NCBI GenBank assembly: GCA_036489975.1
Contig: DASXES010000110.1
Span: 1-64,000 of the forward strand
Source: Roseiarcus sp036489975
GTDB taxonomy: Bacteria; Pseudomonadota; Alphaproteobacteria; Rhizobiales; Beijerinckiaceae
DNA: 64,000 nt
Reading direction: 5' to 3'
Under the pieces are notes generated by a model. That model worked only from the letters and a program-made list of their open reading frames with translations, searched no databases and was not told the DNA's origin. This document shows positions 1 to 8,715 of this stretch, piece by piece. The position numbers and the translations under genes are program-made. Position 1 is the first letter of the stretch; each line of letters begins with the position of its first letter.

Positions 1-1484
1 AAGAGATTCCGGCCGATCTCAAGGCGAATGCGGACGAATATCGTCACATCCTGATCGAAGCTGCGGTCGAGATGGACGACGAGGTCATGAGCGCCTATCT
101 CGATGGGCAAGAGCCAGACATTGACGCGCTGAAACGCTGCATCCGCAGGGCGGTGAAGCAGATTTCGTTTGTGCCGGTCCTCTGCGGTTCGGCCTTTAAG
201 AACAAGGGCGTACAGCCGCTGCTCGACGCGGTCGTCGACTATCTGCCTTCGCCCGTCGATCGCGGCGGCATCAAGGGCCACGATGTCGATACGGGCAATG
301 AAATCGTCCGCATGCCGAACGACAACGAGCCCTTTTCGATGCTCGGCTTCAAGATCATGGACGACCCCTTCGTCGGCACGATCACCTTCTGCCGTGTCTA
401 TTCGGGCAAGATCGAGTCGGGCACGACGGTTCTCAATTCGACGAAGGACAAGCGCGAGCGTGTCGGCCGCATGCTCCTCATGCACGCCAACAACCGCGAG
501 GACATCAAAGAGGCCTATGCCGGCGATATCGTCGCGCTGGCCGGGCTCAAGGACACGCGCACTGGCGATACGCTGTGCGACATGCAGAAGCCGGTCATCC
601 TCGAAAAGATGGAGTTCCCTGAGCCCGTCATCGAGATCGCGATCGAGCCGAAGTCGAAGGCCGACCAGGAGAAACTTGGCGTCGCGCTGTCGAAGCTCGC
701 CGCCGAGGATCCCTCGTTCCGGGTGTCGACGGACGCCGAGTCGGGCCAGACCATCCTCAAGGGGATGGGCGAACTCCATCTCGACATCAAGGTCGACATC
801 CTCAAGCGCACCTATAAGGTCGACGCCAACATCGGCGCGCCGCAGGTCGCCTATCGAGAGAAGCTGACCAAGAAGACCGAGATCGACTACACCCACAAGA
901 AACAGTCCGGCGGCTCGGGCCAGTTCGCCAAGGTCAAGATGGTGTTCGAGCCGGACGAGCCAGGGGCCGGTAACAGTTTCTCATCGAAGATCATCGGCGG
1001 CGCGGTGCCGAAGGAGTACATTCCCGGCGTCGAGAAGGGCTTCAACAGCGTGACCGGTTCGGGCGTGCTGGCAGGCTTCCCGGTGGTCGACGTCAAGGCG
1101 ACGCTTATCGATGGCGCGTATCATGACGTGGACTCGTCTGCGCTGGCGTTCGAGATCGCTGGCCGCGCCGCGTTCCGCGAAGGCTTGCAGAAGGGCGGCT
1201 CCGTCCTTCTCGAGCCGATCATGAAAGTGGAAGTGGTGACTCCGGAGGAGCACACCGGCTTTGTGATGGGCGATCTCCTGTCGCGACGCGGCCACGTGCA
1301 GGGCCAGGACATGCGAGCCAACGCCGTGGTGATCAACGCCATGGTGCCGCTGTCCAACATGTTCGGCTACGTCAACCAGTTGCGCTCCGGTACGCAGGGC
1401 CGGGCCAACTTCACCATGCAGTTCGACCATTACGAGCAGGTCCCGGCGAACATTGCCGGCGAGATCATTGAGAAGTTCAAGTGA
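1..1484 (+). CDS. fusA: Elongation factor G, 5'-truncated by the window edge
   Basis: EF-G is the GTPase that drives ribosomal translocation and, with RRF, ribosome recycling. The reading frame is open from base 3 and reads EIPADLKANADEYRH before the first in-frame ATG at 72, so the true start lies upstream. By comparison with the usual ~690 residues, about 200 N-terminal residues with the GTP-binding motifs are missing. What remains is the end of the G domain and domains II-V, ending VPANIAGEIIEKFK. It lies 50 bp upstream of tuf, as in the standard str operon; rpsL and rpsG are expected just outside the window. Confidence 0.97.
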   Translation, partial: EIPADLKANADEYRHILIEAAVEMDDEVMSAYLDGQEPDIDALKRCIRRAVKQISFVPVLCGSAFKNKGVQPLLDAVVDYLPSPVDRGGIKGHDVDTGNEIVRMPNDNEPFSMLGFKIMDDPFVGTITFCRVYSGKIESGTTVLNSTKDKRERVGRMLLMHANNREDIKEAYAGDIVALAGLKDTRTGDTLCDMQKPVILEKMEFPEPVIEIAIEPKSKADQEKLGVALSKLAAEDPSFRVSTDAESGQTILKGMGELHLDIKVDILKRTYKVDANIGAPQVAYREKLTKKTEIDYTHKKQSGGSGQFAKVKMVFEPDEPGAGNSFSSKIIGGAVPKEYIPGVEKGFNSVTGSGVLAGFPVVDVKATLIDGAYHDVDSSALAFEIAGRAAFREGLQKGGSVLLEPIMKVEVVTPEEHTGFVMGDLLSRRGHVQGQDMRANAVVINAMVPLSNMFGYVNQLRSGTQGRANFTMQFDHYEQVPANIAGEIIEKFK

Positions 1485-1534
1485 GGCGCGTCAACACGCG
1501 TTGAGAACGAAGGGCCACGATAAGGAGTCCGGCT

Positions 1535-2725
1535 ATGGCCAAGGAAAAGTTTGCGCGTAACAAGCCCCATTGCAACATCGGGACGATCGGTCATGTCGAC
1601 CATGGCAAGACGTCGTTGACGGCTGCGATCACCAAGGTTCTGGCCGAGACGGGCGGCGCGACTTACACGGCTTACGATCAGATCGACAAGGCGCCGGAGG
1701 AGAAGGCTCGCGGCATCACGATCTCGACCGCGCATGTCGAGTATGAGACCAAGAAACGCCATTATGCTCACGTCGACTGCCCCGGCCACGCCGACTATGT
1801 GAAGAACATGATCACCGGCGCCGCGCAGATGGACGGGGCGATCCTCGTCGTCTCGGCCGCCGACGGCCCGATGCCGCAGACGCGCGAGCATATCCTGCTG
1901 GCCCGGCAGGTCGGTGTCCCGGCGCTGGTCGTGTACCTGAACAAAGTCGACATGGTCGACGATCCGGAGCTTCTCGAGCTGGTTGAGCTCGAGGTGCGCG
2001 AGCTTCTGTCGCGCTACGAGTTTCCCGGCGACGACATTCCGATCGTCAAGGGCTCGGCGCTGATGGCGCTCGAGAACAAGTCGCCCGAGCAGGGCCACGA
2101 TTCCATCCTCAAGCTCATGGAAGCCGTCGACGCCTACATTCCGCAGCCGGAGCGGCCGAAGGATCAGCCGTTCCTGATGCCGGTCGAAGACGTGTTCTCG
2201 ATCTCGGGTCGTGGCACCGTCGTCACCGGCCGTATCGAGCGCGGCATCATCAAGGTCGGCGAGGAAGTCGAGATCGTCGGCCTCAAGCCCACTCTTAAGA
2301 CGACCGTCACTGGCGTCGAAATGTTCCGCAAGCTGCTCGATCAGGGCGAGGCTGGCGACAACGTTGGCTGCCTCCTGCGCGGCACGAAGCGTGAAGAAGT
2401 CGAGCGCGGCCAAGTTTTGTGCAAGCCCGGCACGGTCAAGCCGCATACCAAGTTCAAGGCCGAGGCCTACATCCTCACCAAGGAAGAGGGCGGCCGGCAC
2501 ACGCCGTTCTTCACCAACTACCGGCCGCAGTTCTATTTCCGCACGACCGACGTGACCGGCATCGTGGAATTGCCGCAGGGCACCGAAATGGTGATGCCGG
2601 GCGACAACGTGACGATCGACGTCTCCCTGATCGTGCCGATCGCGATGGAGGAGAAGCTGCGCTTCGCCATCCGCGAGGGCGGTCGGACGGTCGGCTCGGG
2701 CGTCGTGGTTTCGATCACCGAATGA
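1535..2725 (+). CDS. tuf: Elongation factor Tu
   Basis: EF-Tu is the GTPase that delivers aminoacyl-tRNA to the ribosomal A site. The protein has 396 residues, the normal length. The P-loop GHVDHGKT is at residues 19-26, followed by the DCPGH and NKVD motifs of the G domain, then domains 2 and 3 up to GSGVVVSITE. An RBS-like AAGGAG precedes ATG 1535. It sits between fusA and rpsJ. Only one copy is in this window; alphaproteobacteria often carry a second copy elsewhere. Confidence 0.99.
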   Translation: MAKEKFARNKPHCNIGTIGHVDHGKTSLTAAITKVLAETGGATYTAYDQIDKAPEEKARGITISTAHVEYETKKRHYAHVDCPGHADYVKNMITGAAQMDGAILVVSAADGPMPQTREHILLARQVGVPALVVYLNKVDMVDDPELLELVELEVRELLSRYEFPGDDIPIVKGSALMALENKSPEQGHDSILKLMEAVDAYIPQPERPKDQPFLMPVEDVFSISGRGTVVTGRIERGIIKVGEEVEIVGLKPTLKTTVTGVEMFRKLLDQGEAGDNVGCLLRGTKREEVERGQVLCKPGTVKPHTKFKAEAYILTKEEGGRHTPFFTNYRPQFYFRTTDVTGIVELPQGTEMVMPGDNVTIDVSLIVPIAMEEKLRFAIREGGRTVGSGVVVSITE

Positions 2726-2735
2726 GGCTGGCGAT

Positions 2736-2756
2736 GGGGGCGCGTCCAGCGCCCCC
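2736..2756 (+). terminator. Hairpin between tuf and rpsJ (attenuator or RNA-processing site)
   Basis: GGGGGCGC and GCGCCCCC form a perfect 8-bp stem around the loop GTCCA, 11 bases after the tuf stop codon. No T-run follows, so this is more likely partial attenuation or a protective 3' end for the str mRNA than a full intrinsic terminator. Confidence 0.45.
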
Positions 2757-2783
2757 CCGCTCGGACCGGCAGGGATCTAATAG

Positions 2784-3092
2784 ATGAACACGCAAAACAT
2801 CCGTATCCGTCTGAAGGCGTTCGATCATCGCGTGCTCGACGCCTCGACGAAGGAGATCGTGTCCACGGCCAAGCGCACCGGCGCGAGGGTTCGCGGGCCT
2901 ATTCCCCTGCCGACCCGGATCGAGAAATTTACCGTCAACCGCTCGCCCCACGTCGACAAGAAGTCGCGCGAGCAATTCGAAATTCGCACGCACAAGCGAG
3001 TGCTCGACATCGTCGACCCGACGCCGCAGACCGTCGACGCGCTGATGAAGCTCGATCTCGCCGCCGGCGTCGACGTCGAAATCAAGCTGTAA
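2784..3092 (+). CDS. rpsJ: 30S ribosomal protein S10
   Basis: S10 is part of the small-subunit head and also serves as NusE in antitermination. It has 102 residues, full length, starting MNTQNIRIRLKAFDHR and ending AAGVDVEIKL. It is the first gene of the S10 block, 58 bp after tuf, and is followed by rplC after 62 bp. Confidence 0.98.
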   Translation: MNTQNIRIRLKAFDHRVLDASTKEIVSTAKRTGARVRGPIPLPTRIEKFTVNRSPHVDKKSREQFEIRTHKRVLDIVDPTPQTVDALMKLDLAAGVDVEIKL

Positions 3093-3154
3093 GGGGATTT
3101 GCCGGGCGTCTCTGGGGGGTTCTCCTCAAAGACGCTCACGAAGGACAAGCGCCA

Positions 3155-3877
3155 ATGCGTTCAGGCATCATAGCAAAGAAGCTGGGCATGTCCCGCGTCT
3201 TCACCGACGCAGGGGACCACGTGCCGGTCACCGTTCTCCAGGTCGAGAGCTGCCAAGTGGTGGCCCATCGGACCCAGGAGAAGAACGGCTATACCGCGCT
3301 CCAGCTGGGCGTCGGCAAGGCCAAGGTGAAGAATGTGTCGAACGCCGAGCGCGGCCGCTTTGCCGTCGCCCATGTCGAGCCAAAAATGCGGCTCGCCGAA
3401 TTCCGCGTCGAAGAAGACAAGATGATTCCGGTCGGAGCCGAGATCACCGCTGACCACTTCGCCGTTGGCCAGTATGTCGATGTTACGGGCGTGACGATCG
3501 GAAAGGGCTTCGCGGGGCCGATGAAGCGGTGGAACTTCGGCGGCTTGCGCGCCACCCACGGTGTGTCGGTCTCGCACCGCTCGCACGGCTCGACCGGTGG
3601 CCGTCAGGATCCGGGCAAGACCTGGAAGAACAAGAAGATGGCCGGCCACATGGGAACGGATCGCGTGACGACGCAGAACCTTCGCGTCGTGCGCACCGAT
3701 CCCGAGCGCGGCCTCATCCTGGTCGAAGGCGCGGTGCCGGGTCACGCGGGCGGCTGGATTGCGGTGCACGACGCGGTGAAGAAGCCGTTGCCGAAGGACG
3801 TCCCGCTGCCTGGCAAGTTCCGCGTTCATCCCGAGGCGGCGAGCGCTCCGTCGGCCGAACCGGCGAAGGGAGAGTGA
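3155..3877 (+). CDS. rplC: 50S ribosomal protein L3
   Basis: L3 is an early 23S rRNA assembly protein near the peptidyl-transferase centre. It has 240 residues, longer than the ~209 of E. coli because of a C-terminal tail (GKFRVHPEAASAPSAEPA) of a kind common in Rhizobiales. The rRNA-binding loop HGSTGGRQDPGKTW is intact around residues 145-158. The start ATG is at 3155; rplD follows after 4 bp. Confidence 0.98.
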   Translation: MRSGIIAKKLGMSRVFTDAGDHVPVTVLQVESCQVVAHRTQEKNGYTALQLGVGKAKVKNVSNAERGRFAVAHVEPKMRLAEFRVEEDKMIPVGAEITADHFAVGQYVDVTGVTIGKGFAGPMKRWNFGGLRATHGVSVSHRSHGSTGGRQDPGKTWKNKKMAGHMGTDRVTTQNLRVVRTDPERGLILVEGAVPGHAGGWIAVHDAVKKPLPKDVPLPGKFRVHPEAASAPSAEPAKGE

Positions 3878-3881
3878 CCCG

Positions 3882-4502
3882 ATGAAATTCGACGTAACGT
3901 CGATCGACGGCTCGACCGCGGGCTCGCTCGAGCTTAGCGACACCATTTTCGGCCTTGAGCCGCGCGCCGACCTGATCGCCCGCATGGTGCGCTGGCAGCT
4001 CGCCAAGCGCCAGGCCGGCACGCACAAGACGCTCGGGCGCGCCGACATCCACCGCACCGGCAAGAAGATGTACAAGCAGAAGGGCACCGGCGGCGCCCGT
4101 CATGGCTCGGCCCGCGTGCCGCAGTTCCGCGGCGGCGGACGCGCCATGGGACCTGTGGTGCGCAGCCACGCCCACGATTTGCCGAAGAAGGTGCGGGCGC
4201 TCGCCCTCAAGCACGCACTTTCGGCCAAGGTGAAGGCCGGCGGGCTAGTGGTGTGGGAAAGCGCCGACGTCGGGGAGGCGAAGACGAAGACGTTGCGCGC
4301 CTCGTTTGAAAAGACGGCGCTCAAGAATGCGCTCATCATCGACGGCGCCACGCTGGAGGCGAGATTCGCCGCCGCAGCCCGCAACCTGCCGGAGATCGAC
4401 GTGCTGCCGGTCCAGGGAGCCAATGTCTACGACATCATGCGGCGCCAGAAGCTGGTCCTGACTAGGGCCGCGGTTGAAGCGCTGGAGGCGCGGTTCAAAT
4501 GA
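3882..4502 (+). CDS. rplD: 50S ribosomal protein L4
   Basis: L4 is a 23S rRNA-binding protein lining the exit tunnel. It has 206 residues. The extended tunnel loop is recognisable as KQKGTGGARHGSARVPQF near residues 65-85. Its stop overlaps the rplW start (ATGA at 4499-4502), which suggests coupled translation. No E. coli-type L4 autoregulatory leader is evident upstream of rpsJ. Confidence 0.98.
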   Translation: MKFDVTSIDGSTAGSLELSDTIFGLEPRADLIARMVRWQLAKRQAGTHKTLGRADIHRTGKKMYKQKGTGGARHGSARVPQFRGGGRAMGPVVRSHAHDLPKKVRALALKHALSAKVKAGGLVVWESADVGEAKTKTLRASFEKTALKNALIIDGATLEARFAAAARNLPEIDVLPVQGANVYDIMRRQKLVLTRAAVEALEARFK

Positions 4503-4795
4503 TCACGGACGTACGCCACTACGACGCGATCGTCGCTCCGGTGATCACGGAGAAGGCGACGCTCGCCTCCGAGAGCAACCAGTTCGTCTTCAAGGTCGCG
4601 CGGAATGCGACCAAGCCGCAGATCAAGGCGGCGATCGAGCAATTGTTCGACGTCAAGGTGACGGCGGTCAACACCCTTCTGCGCAAGGGCAAGCGGAAGA
4701 CGTTTCGAGGCGTGCGCGGACGCCAGCAGGACATGAAGAAGGCGATCGTCACGCTTGCCGACGGCGATCGCATCGACATGACAACGGGCCTCTGA
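4499..4795 (+). CDS. rplW: 50S ribosomal protein L23
   Basis: L23 sits at the tunnel exit and docks signal recognition particle and trigger factor. It has 98 residues, full length. The conserved loop with KGKRKTFRG is present near residues 60-70. It overlaps rplD by 4 bases and precedes rplB by 12. Confidence 0.98.
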   Translation: MITDVRHYDAIVAPVITEKATLASESNQFVFKVARNATKPQIKAAIEQLFDVKVTAVNTLLRKGKRKTFRGVRGRQQDMKKAIVTLADGDRIDMTTGL

Positions 4796-4807
4796 GGGTC
4801 GAGATCC

Positions 4808-5647
4808 ATGGCGCTCAAAACCTATAAGCCGATCACGCCGAGCCTTCGACAGCTCGTTATCGTCGACCGTAGCGGGCTCCACAAGGGCAAGCCGGTGAAG
4901 GCGCTGACTGTTGGCAAATCCGAGAAGGGTGGACGCAACAACTCCGGCCGGACCACGGTGCGTTTCCGCGGCGGCGGTCACAAACAGACCTATCGCATTG
5001 TCGACTTCAAGCGGCGCAAGCTCGATGTCGCAGGCAAGGTCGAGCGGCTGGAATACGATCCCAACCGCACGAGCTTCATCGCGCTGATCAAATATCCCGA
5101 CGGCGAGCAGGCCTACATCATCGCGCCGCAGCGTCTCTCAATCGGCGACGGAGTGATCGCCGGCCTGCAGGTCGACGTGAAGCCTGGCAATGCGATGCCG
5201 CTCGCCAATATTCCGGTGGGCACGATCGTCCACAACATCGAGATGAAGATCGGCAAGGGCGGAGCGATCGCCCGCTCGGCTGGAACCTACGCTCAGATCG
5301 TCGGCCGCGACCAGGGCTACGTATCGCTGCGGCTCAATTCCGGAGAACAGCGGCTGATCCACGGTCAGTGCTTCGCTTCGATCGGCGCGGTGTCGAATCC
5401 CGATCACATGAATGCATCGATCGCCAAGGCCGGGCGCAGTCGCTGGCTCGGGCGTCGTCCGCACAATCGCGGCGTCGTCATGAACCCGGTCGATCATCCG
5501 CACGGCGGCGGCGAAGGTAAATCGTCGGGCGGACGCCATCCGGTGAGCCCGTGGGGCAAGCCCACCAAGGGCAAGAAGACCCGTTCGAACAAGGCGACCG
5601 ACAAATTCATCGTCGCATCGCGCCATATGCGCAAGAAGAGAGGCTGA
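4808..5647 (+). CDS. rplB: 50S ribosomal protein L2
   Basis: L2 is required for subunit association and peptidyl transfer. It has 279 residues, full length. The C-terminal signature MNPVDHPHGGGEGKSSGG, with the conserved histidine region, is present near residues 222-240. It begins 12 bp after rplW and is followed by rpsS after 3 bp. Confidence 0.98.
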   Translation: MALKTYKPITPSLRQLVIVDRSGLHKGKPVKALTVGKSEKGGRNNSGRTTVRFRGGGHKQTYRIVDFKRRKLDVAGKVERLEYDPNRTSFIALIKYPDGEQAYIIAPQRLSIGDGVIAGLQVDVKPGNAMPLANIPVGTIVHNIEMKIGKGGAIARSAGTYAQIVGRDQGYVSLRLNSGEQRLIHGQCFASIGAVSNPDHMNASIAKAGRSRWLGRRPHNRGVVMNPVDHPHGGGEGKSSGGRHPVSPWGKPTKGKKTRSNKATDKFIVASRHMRKKRG

Positions 5648-5650
5648 GCC

Positions 5651-5929
5651 ATGACGCGATCGATCTGGAAGGGTCCTTTCGTCGACGGTTATATGCTCAA
5701 GAAGGCTGACGTCGCGCGTGGCTCCGGCCGCTCCGACATCATCAAGATCTGGAGCCGGCGCTCGACCATCCTGCCGCAGTTCGTCGGCCTCACGTTCGGC
5801 GTCTACAATGGCCACAAGCACATTCCGGTGCTGGTGTCGGAGGAGATGATCGGCCACAAGTTCGGCGAATTCGCCCCGACCCGCACGTTTCACGGCCACT
5901 CGGCCGACAAGAAGGCCAAGAGGGCGTAA
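5651..5929 (+). CDS. rpsS: 30S ribosomal protein S19
   Basis: S19 lies in the head of the 30S subunit and contacts the A-site tRNA and S13. It has 92 residues, the usual length, with RSIWKGPFVDGYMLKK at the N-terminus and the conserved GHKFGEFAPTRTFHGH segment. It sits between rplB and rplV, a few bases from each. Confidence 0.98.
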   Translation: MTRSIWKGPFVDGYMLKKADVARGSGRSDIIKIWSRRSTILPQFVGLTFGVYNGHKHIPVLVSEEMIGHKFGEFAPTRTFHGHSADKKAKRA

Positions 5930-5935
5930 CCGCCA

Positions 5936-6325
5936 ATGTCCAAGCTGTCCAACCCGCGCCGTCAGGCGGAGAACGAAGCGAAGGCCACGACGCGCATGCT
6001 GCGCGTGAGCCCGCAGAAGCTTAACCTGCTCGCCCAGCTCATCCGGGGCAAGAAGGTCGCAACCGCGCTCGCCGATCTTGAGTTCTCAAGAAAGAGGATC
6101 TCGGTCGAAGTGAAGAAGACGCTCGAATCCGCGATCGCCAACGCCGAGAACAACCACGAACTGGATGTCGACGATCTGATCGTCGCCCAGGCCTGGGTCG
6201 GCAAGGATATCGTCATGAAGCGCTTCAGCCCTCGCGCGCGTGGACGGGCGGGACGGATTGAAAAGCCGTTCGCCAACATCACCATTGTCGTGCGGGAAGT
6301 CGCCGCTGACGCCAAGGCCGCTTAG
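5936..6325 (+). CDS. rplV: 50S ribosomal protein L22
   Basis: L22 lines the nascent-peptide tunnel; its beta-hairpin can carry macrolide-resistance mutations. It has 129 residues, a little longer than in E. coli because of a short N-terminal extension before RMLRVSPQKLNLLAQLI. The hairpin ends FSPRARGRAGRIEKPF. It precedes rpsC by 14 bp. Confidence 0.98.
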   Translation: MSKLSNPRRQAENEAKATTRMLRVSPQKLNLLAQLIRGKKVATALADLEFSRKRISVEVKKTLESAIANAENNHELDVDDLIVAQAWVGKDIVMKRFSPRARGRAGRIEKPFANITIVVREVAADAKAA

Positions 6326-6339
6326 AGAGACACTTCCAC

Positions 6340-7074
6340 ATGGGACAGAAAATCAATCCGATCGGCCTGCGGCTCGGCGTCAACCGCACCTGGGATTCGC
6401 GGTGGTTCTCCAGCAAGGGCGAATACGGCAGGCTTTTGCATGAAGACATGAAGATCCGCGCCACGCTGACGAAGGGCCTCAAGCAGGCGGCGATCTCGAA
6501 GATCGTCATCGAGCGCCCACACAAGAAGGCGCGCATCAACATTCACTCAGCCCGTCCGGGCGTGGTCATCGGCAAGAAGGGCGCCGACATCGAAAAGCTG
6601 CGCAAGCAGGTCGCCAAGCTGACGAACTCGGAAGTCGCGATCAACATCGTCGAAGTCCGCAAGCCCGAAATCGACGCGACGCTGGTCGCCGAATCGATCG
6701 CTCAACAGCTCGAGCGCCGGGTGGCGTTCCGGCGGGCGATGAAGCGCGCGGTGCAGTCCGCGATGCGTCTCGGCGCCGAGGGCATCCGCATCAATTGCTC
6801 AGGCCGGCTGGGCGGCGCGGAAATCGCGCGTCTCGAATGGTATCGCGAGGGCCGGGTGCCGCTGCACACGCTGCGCGCCGACGTCGACTACGGCGTCGCG
6901 ACCGCGCATACCGCCTACGGCACGTGCGGCATCAAGGTGTGGATCTTCAAGGGCGAGATCCTCGAACACGATCCCATGGCCCAGGACAAGCGCCTGGCCG
7001 AGGCCGACCATTCCTCGACCCATCGCCCACGCCGCGAACCCCGCGAGCGTGAGCATGGGCGCGAAGCGGTCTGA
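6340..7074 (+). CDS. rpsC: 30S ribosomal protein S3
   Basis: S3 helps form the mRNA entry channel. It has 244 residues. The KH domain with its GKKG turn (VVIGKKGADIEKL) is near residues 75-87, and the C-terminal S3 domain contains INCSGRLGGAEIAR. A polar tail rich in Arg and His (THRPRREPREREHGR) ends the protein. Confidence 0.98.
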   Translation: MGQKINPIGLRLGVNRTWDSRWFSSKGEYGRLLHEDMKIRATLTKGLKQAAISKIVIERPHKKARINIHSARPGVVIGKKGADIEKLRKQVAKLTNSEVAINIVEVRKPEIDATLVAESIAQQLERRVAFRRAMKRAVQSAMRLGAEGIRINCSGRLGGAEIARLEWYREGRVPLHTLRADVDYGVATAHTAYGTCGIKVWIFKGEILEHDPMAQDKRLAEADHSSTHRPRREPREREHGREAV

Positions 7075-7101
7075 GGGGCGCCCAGTCGAGAGTATGCCAC
7101 C

Positions 7102-7515
7102 ATGATGCAGCCTAAGAAAACGAAGTTTCGCAAAGCCTTCAAAGGCCGCATTCACGGCAATGCGAAGGGCGGATTTGCGCTCAATTTTGGCGAGTTCGGC
7201 CTCAAGGCGATGGAGCCGGAGCGGGTCACCGCGCGTCAGATAGAGGCCGCCCGCCGCGCGCTGACCCGGCACATGAAGCGCGCCGGTCGGGTCTGGATCC
7301 GCGTCTTTCCCGACGTGCCGGTGTCGAAGAAGCCGATTGAAGTGCGCATGGGCAAGGGCAAGGGCGCGCCGGAATTTTGGGTCGTGCGCGTTGCGCCAGG
7401 CCGCATCATGTTCGAGGTCGACGGCGTGCCGGAGACGCTGGCGCGCGAGGCTTTCGGCCTCGCCGCGGCCAAGCTGCCGATCAAGACGCGCTTCGTGCAG
7501 CGCATCGCGGAATAG
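7102..7515 (+). CDS. rplP: 50S ribosomal protein L16
   Basis: L16 organises the A-site region of 23S rRNA. It has 137 residues, full length. The start MMQPKKTKFRKAFKGRIHG and the arginine motif RRALTRHMKRAGRVWIR are typical of L16. The start codon is in the context accATGATGCAG; the second ATG may be the real start. rpmC follows after 16 bp. Confidence 0.98.
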   Translation: MMQPKKTKFRKAFKGRIHGNAKGGFALNFGEFGLKAMEPERVTARQIEAARRALTRHMKRAGRVWIRVFPDVPVSKKPIEVRMGKGKGAPEFWVVRVAPGRIMFEVDGVPETLAREAFGLAAAKLPIKTRFVQRIAE

Positions 7516-7531
7516 GGGACGCTTGAGATCC

Positions 7532-7756
7532 ATGAAAACGACCAACCGTCTTTCCGACCTTCGCGTCATGACCGAGGACCAGCTCCACGATGAGGCGCTC
7601 AAGCTCAGGAAGGAGCGCTTCAATCTGCGATTCCAGAAGGCGAGCGGACAGTTGCAGGACACTGCCCGGGTGCGCGTCGTGCGGCGCGATATCGCTCGCG
7701 TCATGACTGTCGCCGCGCAGAGGCGCGCCGCCGCCAGAGTCAAGGCCAAGGACTGA
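7532..7756 (+). CDS. rpmC: 50S ribosomal protein L29
   Basis: L29 sits beside L23 at the tunnel exit. The start was set at ATG 7532 (MKTTNRLSDLRVMTEDQL) rather than the longer upstream frame, which overlaps rplP and has no L29 similarity. This gives 74 residues with the conserved two-helix core (LRKERFNLRFQKASGQL). A GAGATC sequence lies upstream of the start. Confidence 0.96.
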   Translation: MKTTNRLSDLRVMTEDQLHDEALKLRKERFNLRFQKASGQLQDTARVRVVRRDIARVMTVAAQRRAAARVKAKD

Positions 7757-7761
7757 GACTT

Positions 7762-8007
7762 ATGCCAAAGAGAATTTTGCAGGGCGTCGTCGTCAGCGAC
7801 AAGCAGGAGAAGACGCTCGTCGTGAAAGTCGAGCGGCGGTTCACTCATCCGTTGCTCAAGAAGACTGTGCGTCGGTCGAAGAACTACCACGCGCATGTCG
7901 AAAACAAGACCCAGAAGGTCGGCGACACCGTCTCGATCGAGGAGACGCGGCCGATCTCGAAACTCAAGCGCTGGATCGTCGTCGGCGAGACGGCGCCGAA
8001 GGCGTGA
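7762..8007 (+). CDS. rpsQ: 30S ribosomal protein S17
   Basis: S17 is a primary 16S rRNA-binding protein with an OB fold. It has 81 residues, full length, with MPKRILQGVVVSDKQEKT at the N-terminus and the conserved ETRPISKLKRW segment near the end. It begins 5 bp after rpmC. Confidence 0.98.
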   Translation: MPKRILQGVVVSDKQEKTLVVKVERRFTHPLLKKTVRRSKNYHAHVENKTQKVGDTVSIEETRPISKLKRWIVVGETAPKA

Positions 8008-8029
8008 TTTTTCAAGAGGCGGCTAGGCC

Positions 8030-8398
8030 ATGATACAGATGCAGACCAATCTCGACGTCGCCGACAATTCCGGCGCGCGCCGCGTGATGTGCATCAAGGT
8101 TTTGGGCGGATCAAAGCGCCGCTACGCCTCGATCGGCGACATCATCGTCGTGTCGGTCAAGGAGGCGATCCCGCGCGGCCGCGTCAAGAAGGGCGATGTG
8201 ATGAAGGCGGTGGTGGTGCGCACCGCCAAGGACATCCGCCGCTCCGACGGCTCGGTGATCCGGTTCGACTCGAACGCCGCCGTGCTGATCAACAATCAGT
8301 CCGAGCCGGTCGGCACCCGCATCTTCGGCCCGGTGCCGCGCGAGCTGAGAGCGAAGAATCACGTGAAGATCATCTCGCTCGCGCCGGAGGTGCTCTGA
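8030..8398 (+). CDS. rplN: 50S ribosomal protein L14
   Basis: L14 is at the subunit interface and is the binding site of the silencing factor RsfS. It has 122 residues, exactly the standard length. MIQMQTNLDVADNSGARR and GTRIFGPVPRELR are diagnostic. The TGA stop overlaps the ATG of rplX by one base at 8398. Confidence 0.98.
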   Translation: MIQMQTNLDVADNSGARRVMCIKVLGGSKRRYASIGDIIVVSVKEAIPRGRVKKGDVMKAVVVRTAKDIRRSDGSVIRFDSNAAVLINNQSEPVGTRIFGPVPRELRAKNHVKIISLAPEVL

Positions 8399-8715
8399 TG
8401 GCCGCCAAGATCAAAAAAGGCGACCGGGTGATCGTCACCGCCGGGCGCGACAAGGGCAAGCGGGGCGAGGTTCGCCAGGTGATGCCGGAGGATGGTCGCG
8501 CGGTTGTCGCTGGCGTCAACCTCGTGCGCCGCCATACGCGCCAGACGGCGCAGACCGAGGGCGGGATCATCACCAAGGAGGCGACGATCCATCTGTCGAA
8601 TCTGGCGATCCTCGATCCCAAAACCGGCAAGCCTACTCGCGTTGGCTTCAAGATTCTCGACGATGGCCGGAAGGTCCGCGTCGCCAAAGGCTCCGGAGAC
8701 CTGATCGATGGCTGA
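8398..8715 (+). CDS. rplX: 50S ribosomal protein L24
   Basis: L24 initiates 50S assembly. The start was set at ATG 8398, giving 105 residues with the KOW motif (KKGDRVIVTAGRDKGKRG) at the N-terminus. The upstream part of the same open frame has no L24 similarity. It overlaps rplN by one base at its start and rplE by 8 bases at its end. Confidence 0.97.
   Translation: MAAKIKKGDRVIVTAGRDKGKRGEVRQVMPEDGRAVVAGVNLVRRHTRQTAQTEGGIITKEATIHLSNLAILDPKTGKPTRVGFKILDDGRKVRVAKGSGDLIDG

Noticed and set aside
1430..2500. 356-codon antisense frame over tuf
   Set aside because: EF-Tu is certain on the plus strand; the antisense protein is repetitive in Asp, His and Arg with no domain.
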